A stretch of DNA of 52,006 bases from Burkholderia sp. 4M9327F10. Lineage in GTDB: Bacteria; Pseudomonadota; Gammaproteobacteria; Burkholderiales; Burkholderiaceae. The notes below the pieces were generated by a model. It saw only the letters and a list, made by a program, of their open reading frames with translations, did no database searches and was not told the origin of the DNA. The stretch is taken from contig NZ_SCNV01000059.1 of the NCBI RefSeq assembly GCF_005503145.1, positions 1-52,006 of the forward strand, written 5' to 3'. The translations under genes were made by a program, and so were the position numbers. Position 1 is the stretch's first letter; every line of letters begins with the position of its first letter. This document shows positions 1 to 10,731 of this stretch, piece by piece.

Positions 1-488
1 CCACTACCGCCACCTTTACCACCCGCGTTCGAGCCGCCACCACCGGCACTGGCCCCACCTCCGCCACTGTCCGATCCGGTGCCGGCATTCGCTCCCGTAC
101 TGCTCGGTCCGGCTCCACCGCTGGCGTTTGCTCCCGCGCTCGAAACCCCCGGGCCGCTAGCGCCGCCGCGCGGGTGCTGCACGCAGTTGCCTGATTGGTC
201 GCCGCGGCACTCGCGGTTCGGATTCTGGAAGATCGCAGCCACGTCGTCAGCCGCCGTCGCTGCATAAGCCTCAGGGCTCGTTGCCGACTCGTCGTCCTGC
301 GCGAGCTGGGTTGTCGCGGGCGCGCCGCTGGCGGGCAACGGAGCGCCCGCTGCAACCGCCAGTCTCACGACGTCATCGGCAGGCGCCGCATAGACTCCAT
401 GCGTCACCAGCAATCCCGTGCCAGCAGCCATCACAGCAAGCCCTCTGGCAATCCCGTAGTAGTACTGATCTAATCTTGTGGTTTTCAT
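1..488 (-). CDS. Secreted Gly/Ala/Ser-rich protein of unknown function, 5' part (C-terminus off the left edge)
   Basis: An open frame runs on the minus strand from an ATG at 488 to the edge of the window with no stop, giving about 162 residues. GGAGAGA lies about 4 nt upstream of the ATG and decides the start. Residues 1-35 look like a Sec signal peptide: basic MKTTR start, then a hydrophobic stretch ending VTHGVYAA before PADD. Residues 36-85 are acidic and Ala-rich. A short block with two cysteines (NRECRGDQSGNC) follows at about 90-101. From about residue 106 the sequence is nearly all G, A, S, N and T and becomes GGGG-rich at the edge. I do not recognise a family. Low-complexity Gly/Ser tails are seen in surface or secreted proteins, so an envelope location is an inference. 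The facing plus-strand Pro-rich frame is its antisense shadow. Confidence 0.7.
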   Translation of the reverse strand, partial: MKTTRLDQYYYGIARGLAVMAAGTGLLVTHGVYAAPADDVVRLAVAAGAPLPASGAPATTQLAQDDESATSPEAYAATAADDVAAIFQNPNRECRGDQSGNCVQHPRGGASGPGVSSAGANASGGAGPSSTGANAGTGSDSGGGGASAGGGGSNAGGKGGGS

Positions 489-1039
489 TACTTCTCTCCC
501 GCGGAAACGTCAGCGCCTCGTCGCCAGCGTCTCTCAAGCTGAGCCTTGCGCAATGGACCTGTCGAGCTGCGGGTCTCATCGCTTCCCCGAATTCGCTCTG
601 CGCAGCGCATGCCGACAAATAACGCACGCGATGCGCGCCGAACGCTGTCACCGTTCCGCCGATCCTTCGTGGCTCCGGCTCGTGTGATTGATTCCCCCTC
701 CCTCACGCGAGATGGCCGATGCGCCGGTCGCCCGCGCGTCGGTGGCGCGTGATGTCGACGCTGCGCTGTGGGCCGTACCGATCCATTTGTATGGAGGTCA
801 GCGCGACAGTGCGCACGCGGCTGGATCGTTCATCGCGGGCCGGATACCGCTTCTTCTATAGCGATATCCATGCCATTGCCCGCAAAGGCCCGTCTGATGT
901 GGCATCTGTGTGACGGTCCTGCTGCGCAGTGCGGAGAATCGACTGAAAACGTTTCGCTCGTGAAACGCGCCCTATGAGTCGGCGCGGGGACGGCGTGGGA
1001 TCGGCACAGGGCCCGCCCGCGCAAGGCCTCGATGCGCGA
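489..1039. other. Intergenic region, about 550 bp, no gene seen
   Basis: The stretch lies between the start of the left-edge secreted protein gene and the stop of the fused peptide-transporter ATPase. It should hold the promoter of the left-edge gene, but I see no clear -35/-10 pair. Several short frames of 60-110 codons cross it in different directions. None has a convincing ribosome binding site or a recognisable product. I also see no good T-tailed hairpin after the ATPase stop. Confidence 0.5.
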
Positions 1040-3193
1040 TCAGGCCTCGTGCGGCGCGTCGCCGGCGGTTTCGTTGTGAGCAGCGCCGTTCGCACCCTGC
1101 AGCGTGCGCAGGTCTTCAATGGGAATGTGGCAGCGGATCTGGTGACGCGCTCCCGCCGCAGCGAATGGCGGGTCCTGCTCTTCGCAGATAGCGCCGAGCT
1201 TGCGCGGGCAACGCGTATGGAACACGCAGCCTGAAGGCGGCGAGGCTGCACTCGGCATTTCGCCGGAGAGGCGGATCCGTTCGCCTTGGGCAGGCGCACC
1301 GAGCGCAGGCGCCGAAGACAATAGCGCCTCGGTGTAGGGGTGATGCGGGCCGTCGAAGACAGCGCCAGCCGGACCGACTTCGAGCAGGCGCCCGAGATAC
1401 AGCACGGCGATGCGATCGGACAGGTAGCGCACCACGTGCAGGTCATGCGAGATGAACACGTAGCTCACGCCGCGTTCGCGCTGCAGGTCGGCGAGCAGGT
1501 TGAGGATTGACGCCTGCACCGAGACGTCGAGCGCGGAGGTCGGTTCGTCGCAGACCACCACGCGCGGTTCGCCGGCGAACGCGCGGGCTATCGCGACGCG
1601 CTGCTTGAGACCACCTGACAATTGCCGGGTGCGGGCGCCAAGATAGCGATCCGGCAAGCGCACGGCGGTCGTGAGCGCCGCGAGCCGCTCGTCCTGCGCG
1701 GCGCCGCGCAACGCCGCGAGCCGTGACAGCGCGCGGCCGATCAGCCGTTTCACGGAATGGGCACGGTTGAGCGCCGAGTCCGGGTTCTGGAACACGATCT
1801 GCAGCGACTTGACCTGCTCGCCGTTGCGGCTCGTCACGCGCGCCGGCAGCGGTGTGCCGTCGAGTTCGAGGATACTGCCGGCATCCGGTGAGAGCAGGCC
1901 GAGCATCAGCTTGGCGAGCGTCGTCTTGCCGCTGCCCGACTCGCCGACGAGGCCGAGGGTTTCGCCGCTCGCCAGATCGAGCGAGACGTCGTCGACGGCC
2001 CGCAGTGCGACGCCCGCGACGTGGAAGGTCTTCGAGACCCGTTCGGCACGCAGCACGTGCGCGCCCGGCGCTGCACCGCTCGCCGCATCCACCGGCACAG
2101 AGGCCGTGCCGTCAAGGCCGCGCGGCGCCGGCGCCTCGGTGCTGGTGCGCGGCAGCTCCATAGCCCGCTCGTGATAGTGGCAGCGCGACATCTGATCGCC
2201 GTGCGCGCCTGCGACCCGATGCGGCGGCGGCGCCTCACGGCGGCAGCGTTCGTCGGCGAGACGGCAGCGGTCTGCGTAGATGCAGCCCTGGGTCAGCGAG
2301 CCGGGGGCGGGCAATTGTCCCGCGATGGTATCGAGCCGCTCGCGTTCCTTGCTGCGCCCGGGGCTCGGCAGGCAGCGCAGCAGGCCGACCGTGTACGGAT
2401 GACGCGGCCGCGCGAACACGTCTTGCGTTGCGCCTTCTTCCACCAGCCTGCCTGCATACAGCACGCCGACGCGCTCGCACATGCGCCCGATGACCGCGAG
2501 GTTGTGGCTAATGAAGAGCACGGCGGTGCCGAGCTCCTTGCGCAACTGCGCGACCAGGTCCAGCACTTCGGCTTCCACTGTGGCGTCGAGACCGGTGGTG
2601 GGCTCGTCGAGAATCAGCAGGGCAGGGTTCGAGGCGAGCGCCATGGCGATCACCACCCGTTGCTGCATGCCGCCTGACAATTGATGCGGATAACTATCCA
2701 TCACCCGCTCAGGGGCCGAAATGCGCACACGCCGCAGCATCTCCAGCGTGCGCGCCAGCGCCTCGCTGCGGCTGGCGCCGGCCGCTTCGAAGGCTTCCGC
2801 CACCTGGCGCGCGATCGTCATGGACGGATTGAGCGCGCGTCCCGGGTCCTGGTAGACCATCGAAATCGCGGTGGCGCGCATCGTGCGCAACGCGTCGGCG
2901 TCGAGCGCCTGCACGTCCTGTCCGGCTATCAGGATCTTGCCGGCCTTTGCCTTGCCGTTGCGCGGCAGGTAGCGCAGGATCGCCATCGCCACGGTCGACT
3001 TGCCGCAGCCGGATTCGCCAACGAGGCCATACGCCTCGCCACGCCGCACGCGAAATGACACGTCATGCAAGACCTCGCGGTCGCGGCCGCGAATCCGGTA
3101 GGTGACAGTGAGGCCGACGAGCGTCAGTGCGTCGGTGCGGTCGCTCTTCGAAACGTCGAAGGCGGGGAACGAGGCGGGAGGAGGGCCGTTCAT
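1040..3193 (-). CDS. Peptide-type ABC transporter, fused double ATP-binding protein (DppD-DppF-like)
   Basis: This 717-residue cytoplasmic protein has two complete nucleotide-binding domains in one chain and should energise import by the two permeases encoded just upstream. Domain 1 has Walker A GESGCGKST at 59-67, signature LSGGMQQR near 173 and Walker B LLILDEPTTGLD near 193. It ends with the Cys-containing oligopeptide-transporter tail GCIYADRCRLADERC near 300. Domain 2 repeats the plan: GESGSGKTT, LSGGLKQR, VVVCDEPTSALD, then the tail GCVFHTRCPRKLGAIC near 658. In E. coli Dpp and Opp these are two separate proteins; fusions resembling GsiA or YejF are known. Its start overlaps the permease stop by 4 nt (ATGA), so the two are translationally coupled. 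It is the last gene of the operon. The substrate cannot be read from the sequence. Confidence 0.93.
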   Translation of the reverse strand: MNGPPPASFPAFDVSKSDRTDALTLVGLTVTYRIRGRDREVLHDVSFRVRRGEAYGLVGESGCGKSTVAMAILRYLPRNGKAKAGKILIAGQDVQALDADALRTMRATAISMVYQDPGRALNPSMTIARQVAEAFEAAGASRSEALARTLEMLRRVRISAPERVMDSYPHQLSGGMQQRVVIAMALASNPALLILDEPTTGLDATVEAEVLDLVAQLRKELGTAVLFISHNLAVIGRMCERVGVLYAGRLVEEGATQDVFARPRHPYTVGLLRCLPSPGRSKERERLDTIAGQLPAPGSLTQGCIYADRCRLADERCRREAPPPHRVAGAHGDQMSRCHYHERAMELPRTSTEAPAPRGLDGTASVPVDAASGAAPGAHVLRAERVSKTFHVAGVALRAVDDVSLDLASGETLGLVGESGSGKTTLAKLMLGLLSPDAGSILELDGTPLPARVTSRNGEQVKSLQIVFQNPDSALNRAHSVKRLIGRALSRLAALRGAAQDERLAALTTAVRLPDRYLGARTRQLSGGLKQRVAIARAFAGEPRVVVCDEPTSALDVSVQASILNLLADLQRERGVSYVFISHDLHVVRYLSDRIAVLYLGRLLEVGPAGAVFDGPHHPYTEALLSSAPALGAPAQGERIRLSGEMPSAASPPSGCVFHTRCPRKLGAICEEQDPPFAAAGARHQIRCHIPIEDLRTLQGANGAAHNETAGDAPHEA

Positions 3194-4053
3194 CGGTCGA
3201 GCACGCCCTGGATGCTATCGGCGATCAGGTTCACACCCACTACCAGCGAAGCGATCGCGGCGGCGTCGAACACCACGGTCCACCACGCGCCGCCCGCCAT
3301 CAGCGTATACGACTCGGACAGCGCCAGCCCCCAGTCTGCCGACGGCGGCTGGATGCCAAAGCCGAGGAACGACAGCGTCGCCACCGCGAAGATCGCATAG
3401 CCGAGACGCACAGTGGCTTCGACGATGATGGGCGGCAGCACGTTCGGCAGGATCTCGGCAAACATGATGTACGGTGCGCGTTCGCCGCGCAGTTGCGCCG
3501 CGGCGACGTAGTCGAGATGGCGTTCGGCGAACACGGCGGCACGCACGGTGCGCGCCGTGATGGGTGTGAAGGTGATGCCGATCACCAGAATCACCGTGAA
3601 ATTCGATGCGCCCACGGCAGCCAGCGCGAGCAGGGCGACGATCACGAGCGGCAGCGCGAGAACCGCGTCGATGGCGCGTCCGACCACGTTGTCGACCCAG
3701 CCTTCGAAGTAGCCGACCACGAGGCCGAGAGCGGTGCCTGCCACAGTGCCGAGCAGCGTGGCGAGCGGTGCAATCGTGAGAATGTCGCGTGCCCCGACGA
3801 TCACGCGCGAGAACACGTCGCGGCCCAACTGATCGGTGCCGAACCAGTGCGTGTGGTCGGGCGGTGTCAGCGAATTGAGCGGGTCGGACGCGTAAGCATC
3901 GAGCGGCGCGATCCACGTTCCGGCAATCGCACAGATCACCCACCAGACGACGATCACCGTGCCCACCACGAAGGTGGGCGAGCGCAGCAATACACGCAAC
4001 TGATCGAAGCGCGGTTCGTGCGTTTCGCGGGCGGCAGGAATAATCGTGCTCAT
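3190..4053 (-). CDS. Peptide-type ABC transporter permease (DppC/OppC-like)
   Basis: This 287-residue inner-membrane permease has a first transmembrane segment at about 29-50 (VVGTVIVVWWVICAIAGTWI). The family hallmark FGTDQLGRDVFSRVI follows at about 72-86. Four or more further hydrophobic segments make up the BPD_transp_1 domain, with the ATPase-contact loop around ERAPYIMFAEILPNVLPPII. It should pair with the DppB-like permease to form the channel. The gene overlaps both neighbours by 4 nt: its ATG overlaps the stop of the upstream permease and its stop overlaps the ATPase start. Length and layout are normal for DppC, NikC or GsiD, and sequence alone does not separate them. Confidence 0.93.
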   Translation of the reverse strand: MSTIIPAARETHEPRFDQLRVLLRSPTFVVGTVIVVWWVICAIAGTWIAPLDAYASDPLNSLTPPDHTHWFGTDQLGRDVFSRVIVGARDILTIAPLATLLGTVAGTALGLVVGYFEGWVDNVVGRAIDAVLALPLVIVALLALAAVGASNFTVILVIGITFTPITARTVRAAVFAERHLDYVAAAQLRGERAPYIMFAEILPNVLPPIIVEATVRLGYAIFAVATLSFLGFGIQPPSADWGLALSESYTLMAGGAWWTVVFDAAAIASLVVGVNLIADSIQGVLDR

Positions 4054-5060
4054 TCGCCGCTCCTCACACGCAGGCGCGGATTGAGCAGCACTTGTAGCGC
4101 GTCGGCCGCGAGATTGGCTACCGTGTACACGACGCCGATCGTCAGCACGCCGGCTTCGAGCATCGGAAAGTCCTTCGCCTTGGCGGCGTTATAGATCAGC
4201 GAGCCAATACCCTGATAGTGAAACAGTGTCTCCACCACCACGAGACCGCCAATCATGTACCCGAGTTGGGTTGCCGCAACCGTAATGGTGGGCAGTAGCG
4301 CATTGCGCAACACGTGGCGCCAGATCACCACATGTTGCGGCAAGCCCTTGAGAATGGCGGTGCGCGTGTAATCGGCGTCGAGCGCTTCAACGGTGCCGGC
4401 GCGCGCCATGCGGGCGATGTAGCCGAAGAACACCAGCACGAGCGGCAGCACCGGCAGGATCAGATGCCTGAGCTGTTCGAACACGCTGGCGTCGGGCGGG
4501 TACGACGCTTCGATCGGCAGCCAGCGCAACCACACACCGAAGATCAGGATCAGTGCGATCGAGGAAACGAATTCGGGCACCACCGTCGCCGACAAGCCGG
4601 CGATGCTGATGGTGCGGTCGAGCCAGCGCCCGGCGTGCATGGCGGCCCATACGCCGCCCGCGATACCGAGCGGCACCACGACAATGAAGGCGAGCATGCC
4701 GAGCTTCGCCGAATGCGCCAGCGCGTCGGCGATAAACGGTCCAACGGGTTCCCGGTACGCGTACGACAGGCCCATATCGCCGCGCACGAAATGCGCGATC
4801 CATTCGACGTATTGGGTCAACAGCGGCCGGTCCGCGCCGAGCTGATGACTGAGCGCGGCAACGGCACGCGCGTCCGCGAGCGGCCCGAGAATCGAGCGGC
4901 CGATGTCGCCCGGCAGCAACTGGCCGCCTGCGAACACGATCACCGAGAGCAGCCACAACGTAATCAACGAGAGCGCGAAACGGGTCGCAAGAAACCGCGC
5001 GACCCGTCCCGCGTTACCGTTGGCAACGCGAGGGGTGGCGGGCGTGAGCGCGGTGGACAT
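4050..5060 (-). CDS. Peptide-type ABC transporter permease (DppB/OppB-like)
   Basis: This is a 336-residue inner-membrane permease. I place the start at the ATG at 5060 (MSTALTPATPRV), not the upstream ATG at 5171. The longer form would overlap the binding-protein gene by 74 nt and adds a non-hydrophobic, unconserved extension. The first membrane segment is at about 25-45 (SLITLWLLSVIVFAGGQLLPG), with the family's LPGDIGRSILGP and DRPLLTQYVEWI features before the conserved permease domain. The C-terminal part (VVVETLFHYQGIGSLIYNAA, PMLEAGVLTIGVVYTVANLAAD) matches the DppB/NikB pattern. It sits 38 nt after the binding-protein gene and overlaps the next permease by 4 nt. The ribosome binding site is weak. 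Confidence 0.92.
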   Translation of the reverse strand: MSTALTPATPRVANGNAGRVARFLATRFALSLITLWLLSVIVFAGGQLLPGDIGRSILGPLADARAVAALSHQLGADRPLLTQYVEWIAHFVRGDMGLSYAYREPVGPFIADALAHSAKLGMLAFIVVVPLGIAGGVWAAMHAGRWLDRTISIAGLSATVVPEFVSSIALILIFGVWLRWLPIEASYPPDASVFEQLRHLILPVLPLVLVFFGYIARMARAGTVEALDADYTRTAILKGLPQHVVIWRHVLRNALLPTITVAATQLGYMIGGLVVVETLFHYQGIGSLIYNAAKAKDFPMLEAGVLTIGVVYTVANLAADALQVLLNPRLRVRSGE

Positions 5061-5097
5061 GGGCGGCCTGTTGCGGCGGACGATTCGGCGCTGAGGC

Positions 5098-6762
5098 TCA
5101 AGCGCTGAGCGTGACCTTATCGAAATACAACTGCGCCAGCGCGGTAAACCGCATGCCGTTGACACCCGCACGCATGGCGATCAGTTGATCGTAGAAGAAC
5201 GGAATGATCACCGGCGTCTCGTCGAGCAACAGTGTCTGGATCTGGCCGGACAGCTTGCGCTGCGACGTGAGATCGACCGCGGCGACAAACTGCGCGACCA
5301 GTTGATCGTATTGCGGATTCTTGAAGTGCGCTGCGTTCCACGTGCCGTCGCTCGTCAACGGCGCATTCAGGAACACGTTCGGCACGCCGCGATGGCCGTA
5401 GTCGGTGATGCCGAGCGGCGAGTCGAGCCAGTCCGACTTGCCGGGCGTGCCCGCGCCGTAGTACAGCGACTGGCTCTCCACTTTCAGATTCACCCGCACG
5501 CCGATGGCCTTCGCCGCGTTCTGCACGACGACGGCGAGATCGGGGATCTCCATGTACTTTTCGGTGGTGAGCGTCACGTCAAAGCCGTTCGGGACACCCG
5601 CCTGGGCGAGCAGTTGCTTCGCTTTCGCAATGTCGATCTTGCGTTGCGCCACACCCGCATCGGAGGACGGAAACACCGGTGCGAACGGGCTGTCGTTGCC
5701 GAGTTGCGCCTTGCCGTGAAACAGGCCGCGCACGATCACGTCGCGGTCGAGCGACAGCGCCATGGCCTGGCGCACGCGCTTGTCCTTGAACAGCGGATTG
5801 TCGTTGCGCATGTGGATCTGGCGGTGCGCGCTCGACTTCACGGCCTTCGCCTTGAACTCGGGGTTGTTCAGGATGCCTGCGCCGCCCTGTACCGTGAAGG
5901 TGCCCATGACGTCGGCCTGGTGTCCCTGCAGTGCGAGGATCTGGGCTGGCTCGTCGGCGTAGAACGAGAATTCCAGGCGCTGCGGCAAGGCCTTTTCGCC
6001 CCAATAGTCTGGATTGCGTACGAATGAGGCGCCCACCTTCGGCGTGTACTTTTCGAGCTTGAACGGCCCGGTGCCGATAAAGCTCTTTTCGTAGTTGCCC
6101 GCGTAGTTTGCCGGCAGCAGGATGGCGTTGTAATTGTCCGAGGAAACGTAGTACGGGAAGTTGCCGTTCGGCGCATCGAGATGGAACGCGACCGTGTGAT
6201 CGTCGATGGCCTGGGTGCCGCCCTTGGACAGCACGCCCTTTAGCACCGATAGCGCCGCCGAGCCGCTCGCGGGATCGGCGAGGCGATCGAAGGTGGCGAC
6301 CACGTCCTTGGCCGTGAAGGGTTGGCCGTCGTTGAACTTCACGTTCGGGCGCAACTTGAAGGTCCAGACGTCGCCCTTGTCATTGGGCTTCCACGACAGA
6401 GCGAGGGCCGGCTTTAGCTGCAGACGCTCGCCGTCGTCGTCGATCAGGAATTCGCCGGTCTGCACCAGCATCGTAATGCCGCCGGCGTCGGTGATGGTGA
6501 GCGGGTCAATCGCGCCGGCCGGCGTCAGGTGGGCGACGCGGACGGTTGCATTCGCCGCGCCGGCTGTACCTTGCGCACGCGCTTGCGGCGGGGCGAACAG
6601 GCCGCCGCCGGCAAGCGACAGGCCGATCACGCTGGCGTAGCGCAGCAGTTCGCGGCGCGACAGGCGGCCTGCGAGGAATTCGTCGAGCGCGTGATTGCCA
6701 TACTGATCGGCATTGCGCCGTGCCGTTTCGAGCGCGAGGAGTCGGTCCGCGGGAGTTTTCAT
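5098..6762 (-). CDS. ABC transporter periplasmic solute-binding protein, family 5 (peptide/nickel type), Tat-exported
   Basis: This 554-residue protein should capture the substrate in the periplasm for the permease and ATPase encoded downstream. I start at the ATG at 6762 (MKTPADRLLAL). The frame extends 89 codons further upstream, but that part shows no protein-like features. A twin-arginine signal is visible at about residues 33-62: SRRELLRYASVIGLSLAGGG, a hydrophobic stretch, then PPQARA. The SBP_bac_5 domain follows, with typical segments such as VWTFKLRPNVKFNDGQPFTAKDVV and KDKRVRQAMALSLDRDVIVRGLFHGKAQ. About 30 residues precede the twin arginines, which is long for a Tat signal, so an in-frame later start is possible. 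Tat export of family 5 binding proteins is known and implies folding before export. The substrate is unknown. Confidence 0.92.
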   Translation of the reverse strand: MKTPADRLLALETARRNADQYGNHALDEFLAGRLSRRELLRYASVIGLSLAGGGLFAPPQARAQGTAGAANATVRVAHLTPAGAIDPLTITDAGGITMLVQTGEFLIDDDGERLQLKPALALSWKPNDKGDVWTFKLRPNVKFNDGQPFTAKDVVATFDRLADPASGSAALSVLKGVLSKGGTQAIDDHTVAFHLDAPNGNFPYYVSSDNYNAILLPANYAGNYEKSFIGTGPFKLEKYTPKVGASFVRNPDYWGEKALPQRLEFSFYADEPAQILALQGHQADVMGTFTVQGGAGILNNPEFKAKAVKSSAHRQIHMRNDNPLFKDKRVRQAMALSLDRDVIVRGLFHGKAQLGNDSPFAPVFPSSDAGVAQRKIDIAKAKQLLAQAGVPNGFDVTLTTEKYMEIPDLAVVVQNAAKAIGVRVNLKVESQSLYYGAGTPGKSDWLDSPLGITDYGHRGVPNVFLNAPLTSDGTWNAAHFKNPQYDQLVAQFVAAVDLTSQRKLSGQIQTLLLDETPVIIPFFYDQLIAMRAGVNGMRFTALAQLYFDKVTLSA

Positions 6763-7070
6763 CGATGGGGTGTCCAGTCCGTTCTGATGGGTGCCGCGCG
6801 GCTCGCGCGCAGCAGGGGCGACGGTATTGCGATGACGAAAAGCGGTTTCAGTGTAAGCGATTGACCGCCGATTCGGAACGTCTGGGGCGGTCATGGCCCG
6901 GCCAGGCGCGTTTAAAAGGGTCAACATGTATCGCGCTGACAACGTTGCGCGCCCGGCCGCCTGGGGCAAGGCCGCGGCCGTATAACTGTTGCCGATGCGG
7001 AGGCAGAAGAACTGCTGCCACGACGGCATCTTTACCGGTTTGCGGCCGGCTGCGGCGGAGAAGCCGGACG
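6763..7070. other. Intergenic region upstream of the peptide ABC operon, no gene seen
   Basis: About 310 bp lies between the binding-protein start and the fusA terminator. It should contain the promoter of the peptide importer operon. The binding-protein reading frame stays open through most of it, but without the features of a real N-terminus. I see no repeat and no clear promoter. Confidence 0.45.
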
Positions 7071-7098
7071 AAAAAAAGCCCGTCCAGTCTGGACGGGC
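7071..7098 (-). terminator. Rho-independent terminator of fusA
   Basis: On the minus strand an 8-bp GC-rich stem (GCCCGTCC / GGACGGGC) with a 5-nt loop is followed by seven T residues. It lies 37 nt after the fusA stop. Confidence 0.85.
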
Positions 7099-7134
7099 CT
7101 TGCTTTCGTGCGATCCCGCGCGAACCTTCCGCGC

Positions 7135-9240
<2,106 letters not shown>

Positions 9241-9385
9241 GTGAATCTCCTTGGAGTGGCTCGCCGGTGAAGGGTGCCGCGCGACGCGCGACGCCGCCCG
9301 GACGATCTCGGTGCTGCTGTGAGACTATAAATATAGCGCTTGGCACCCGCTTTTGCAGGAATCTTGCTAACGCCCCGACATATGC

Positions 9386-9420
9386 AAAAAAGCCGGTGAC
9401 CCTGGCAAGGCACCGGCTTT
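9386..9420 (-). terminator. Terminator downstream of the DUF192 gene
   Basis: A 10-bp inverted repeat (AAAGCCGGTG / CACCGGCTTT) is followed by a T-run on the minus strand. It sits about 70 nt after the DUF192 stop and separates that gene from fusA. Confidence 0.8.
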
Positions 9421-9489
9421 CGCGGCAAACAGCGCTTGGGGCGCGGTTTCTCGCCAGGCCTCTGGCGCCGCGCCTGCATCGGATGGAGG

Positions 9490-9996
9490 CTATTGCGCTG
9501 CGGGCAGCCCCTGAATCGTCATACCCGGCTTGATACCCTTCGACTCGAACCAGTTCTTGCTCATTTCCAGCGCATACACGCCGTTGTTACGCGGGCAATG
9601 ATTGTTGGTCGTTTCGGCGTCCATCTCGTCGATGTCGGTGATCGTGCCGTCGGCGCGCATGAAGGCGATCGACAGCGGGATCAGCGTGTTCTTCATCCAG
9701 AAGCAGTGCACCGCGTTCTCGTTGAACACGAACAGCATGCCTTCGTTGGGCGCGAGCTGCGAACGGTACATCAGGCCTTGCTCGCGATCCGGATCGTTAG
9801 CGGCGACGGCGGCGTCGATCACGAACATGCCCACGGTCAGCTTGGCGCGCGGGAAGTCGCCCGGCTGTTTCGCACCGGGCGGCATCTGCTGCGCGTAGGC
9901 ATTGTGAGCGGGGGCGAGCGTGAACGAGGCGGCTGCCAGCGGCAACGCAACAGCAAACATAAAGCGCGCGAGCAACGAGCGCAGGGAGATTCGCAC
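9490..9996 (-). CDS. Secreted DUF192 family protein
   Basis: The protein has 168 residues. The start is a GTG at 9996 with AGGAG about 8 nt upstream. Residues 1-35 form a Sec signal peptide (MRISLRSLLARF, hydrophobic core, APAHNAYA before QQMPPG). The rest is one DUF192 (COG1430) domain, recognised by DREQGLMYRSQLAPNEGMLFVF, the HCFWMKNTLIPLSIAFM segment and the DEMDAETTNNHCP region. The biochemical role of DUF192 is not established as far as I know. Export to the periplasm is inferred from the signal peptide. It is flanked by terminators on both sides and so is probably transcribed alone. Confidence 0.9.
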   Translation of the reverse strand: MRISLRSLLARFMFAVALPLAAASFTLAPAHNAYAQQMPPGAKQPGDFPRAKLTVGMFVIDAAVAANDPDREQGLMYRSQLAPNEGMLFVFNENAVHCFWMKNTLIPLSIAFMRADGTITDIDEMDAETTNNHCPRNNGVYALEMSKNWFESKGIKPGMTIQGLPAAQ

Positions 9997-10060
9997 GGCA
10001 AGACTCCTGGGTGGGAAATTAACCCGCGAATGTTACGCGAGCGCGTCAAAGCACGTCAAA

Positions 10061-10097
10061 AACAAAAAGGCAGATCGCCTTGCGGTGATCTGCCTTT
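10061..10097 (-). terminator. Terminator of the small Ala/Lys-rich protein gene
   Basis: An 11-bp stem (AAAGGCAGATC / GATCTGCCTTT) is followed on the minus strand by TTTTTGTT. It lies about 55 nt past the stop of the 64-residue gene. Confidence 0.85.
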
Positions 10098-10153
10098 CAA
10101 CGCCGTAAGAACGGCAACTGCTGCTAGTTCTTGACTGCGTTTTTACAACAAAC

Positions 10154-10348
10154 TTACTCCGAAGCGCCCGAAGCTGCTGCTGCAGCTGCTGCCTTCTTGT
10201 GCGCCTTCTTGTGTGCCTTCTTCGTGGTCTTCTTTGCCGACGAAGCTGCTGCTGCCGGAGCTGCCGAAGCTGCCACCGGTGCCGATGCTTGTGCGAATGC
10301 TGCCGTTGCGAAGAGGCCAGCGACCAGAGCGGCGATCAGTTTGTTCAT
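10154..10348 (-). CDS. Small exported Ala/Lys-rich protein
   Basis: This 64-residue product starts at the ATG at 10348 with GAGGA about 9 nt upstream. Residues 1-19 are a clear signal peptide (MNKLIAALVAGLFATAAFA before QAS). The mature part is low complexity: an A/S/P stretch, a basic block KKTTKKAHKKAHKKA near 39-53, then a poly-Ala end SGASE. Small signal-peptide proteins with KKAHKK-type basic repeats are common in Burkholderiales and resemble acid-shock (Asr-like) proteins in composition. That resemblance is compositional only and no function can be assigned. It has its own terminator. Confidence 0.8.
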   Translation of the reverse strand: MNKLIAALVAGLFATAAFAQASAPVAASAAPAAAASSAKKTTKKAHKKAHKKAAAAAAASGASE

Positions 10349-10731
10349 TTTGTGAATCCTCAGCTTTAGTTAATTAACCAAATGACCCGGTTATATATGA
10401 GTCATGTCGGTAAACGTGCCATCCACCTTTCGGTTGACAGCCGCATCAAACAATTTTTTTGACGCGTCTGCTAGCGCTCGGACTGCCCGCACTGACCGCA
10501 AGAACGGCTTGTACAAAGGCCCTCAAGGCTGAATGCCGGATAGCTTCGGGCGGCATCTGCGTCGAATAACGCGTGAGCTCGCGACGCGGTTGACGCAAAT
10601 TTTCGGGAATGTTTATTCGCTGCTTTATTGGGCGTTGACCCTCTTCGATGAAGCATTGCAATCGCTTCGCATTGCAACAGAAATGCTTGCGGATACAACG
10701 GCTTAGCGTGGTCGCGCCTAAAGATTGAGCA
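10349..10731. other. Intergenic region, 383 bp, no gene seen
   Basis: The stretch lies between the start of the small Ala/Lys-rich gene and the stop of the RluE-type gene. The part next to the small gene is AT-rich (TTAATTAA, TATATA) and probably carries its promoter, but I cannot fix -35 and -10 elements. The rest contains only short frames without supporting signals. Confidence 0.45.

Noticed and set aside
79..267. 62-codon Pro-rich plus-strand frame
   Set aside because: It is the complement of the Gly-rich coding strand (GGN becomes NCC, giving Pro) of the left-edge minus-strand gene, which has a signal peptide and a good ribosome binding site.
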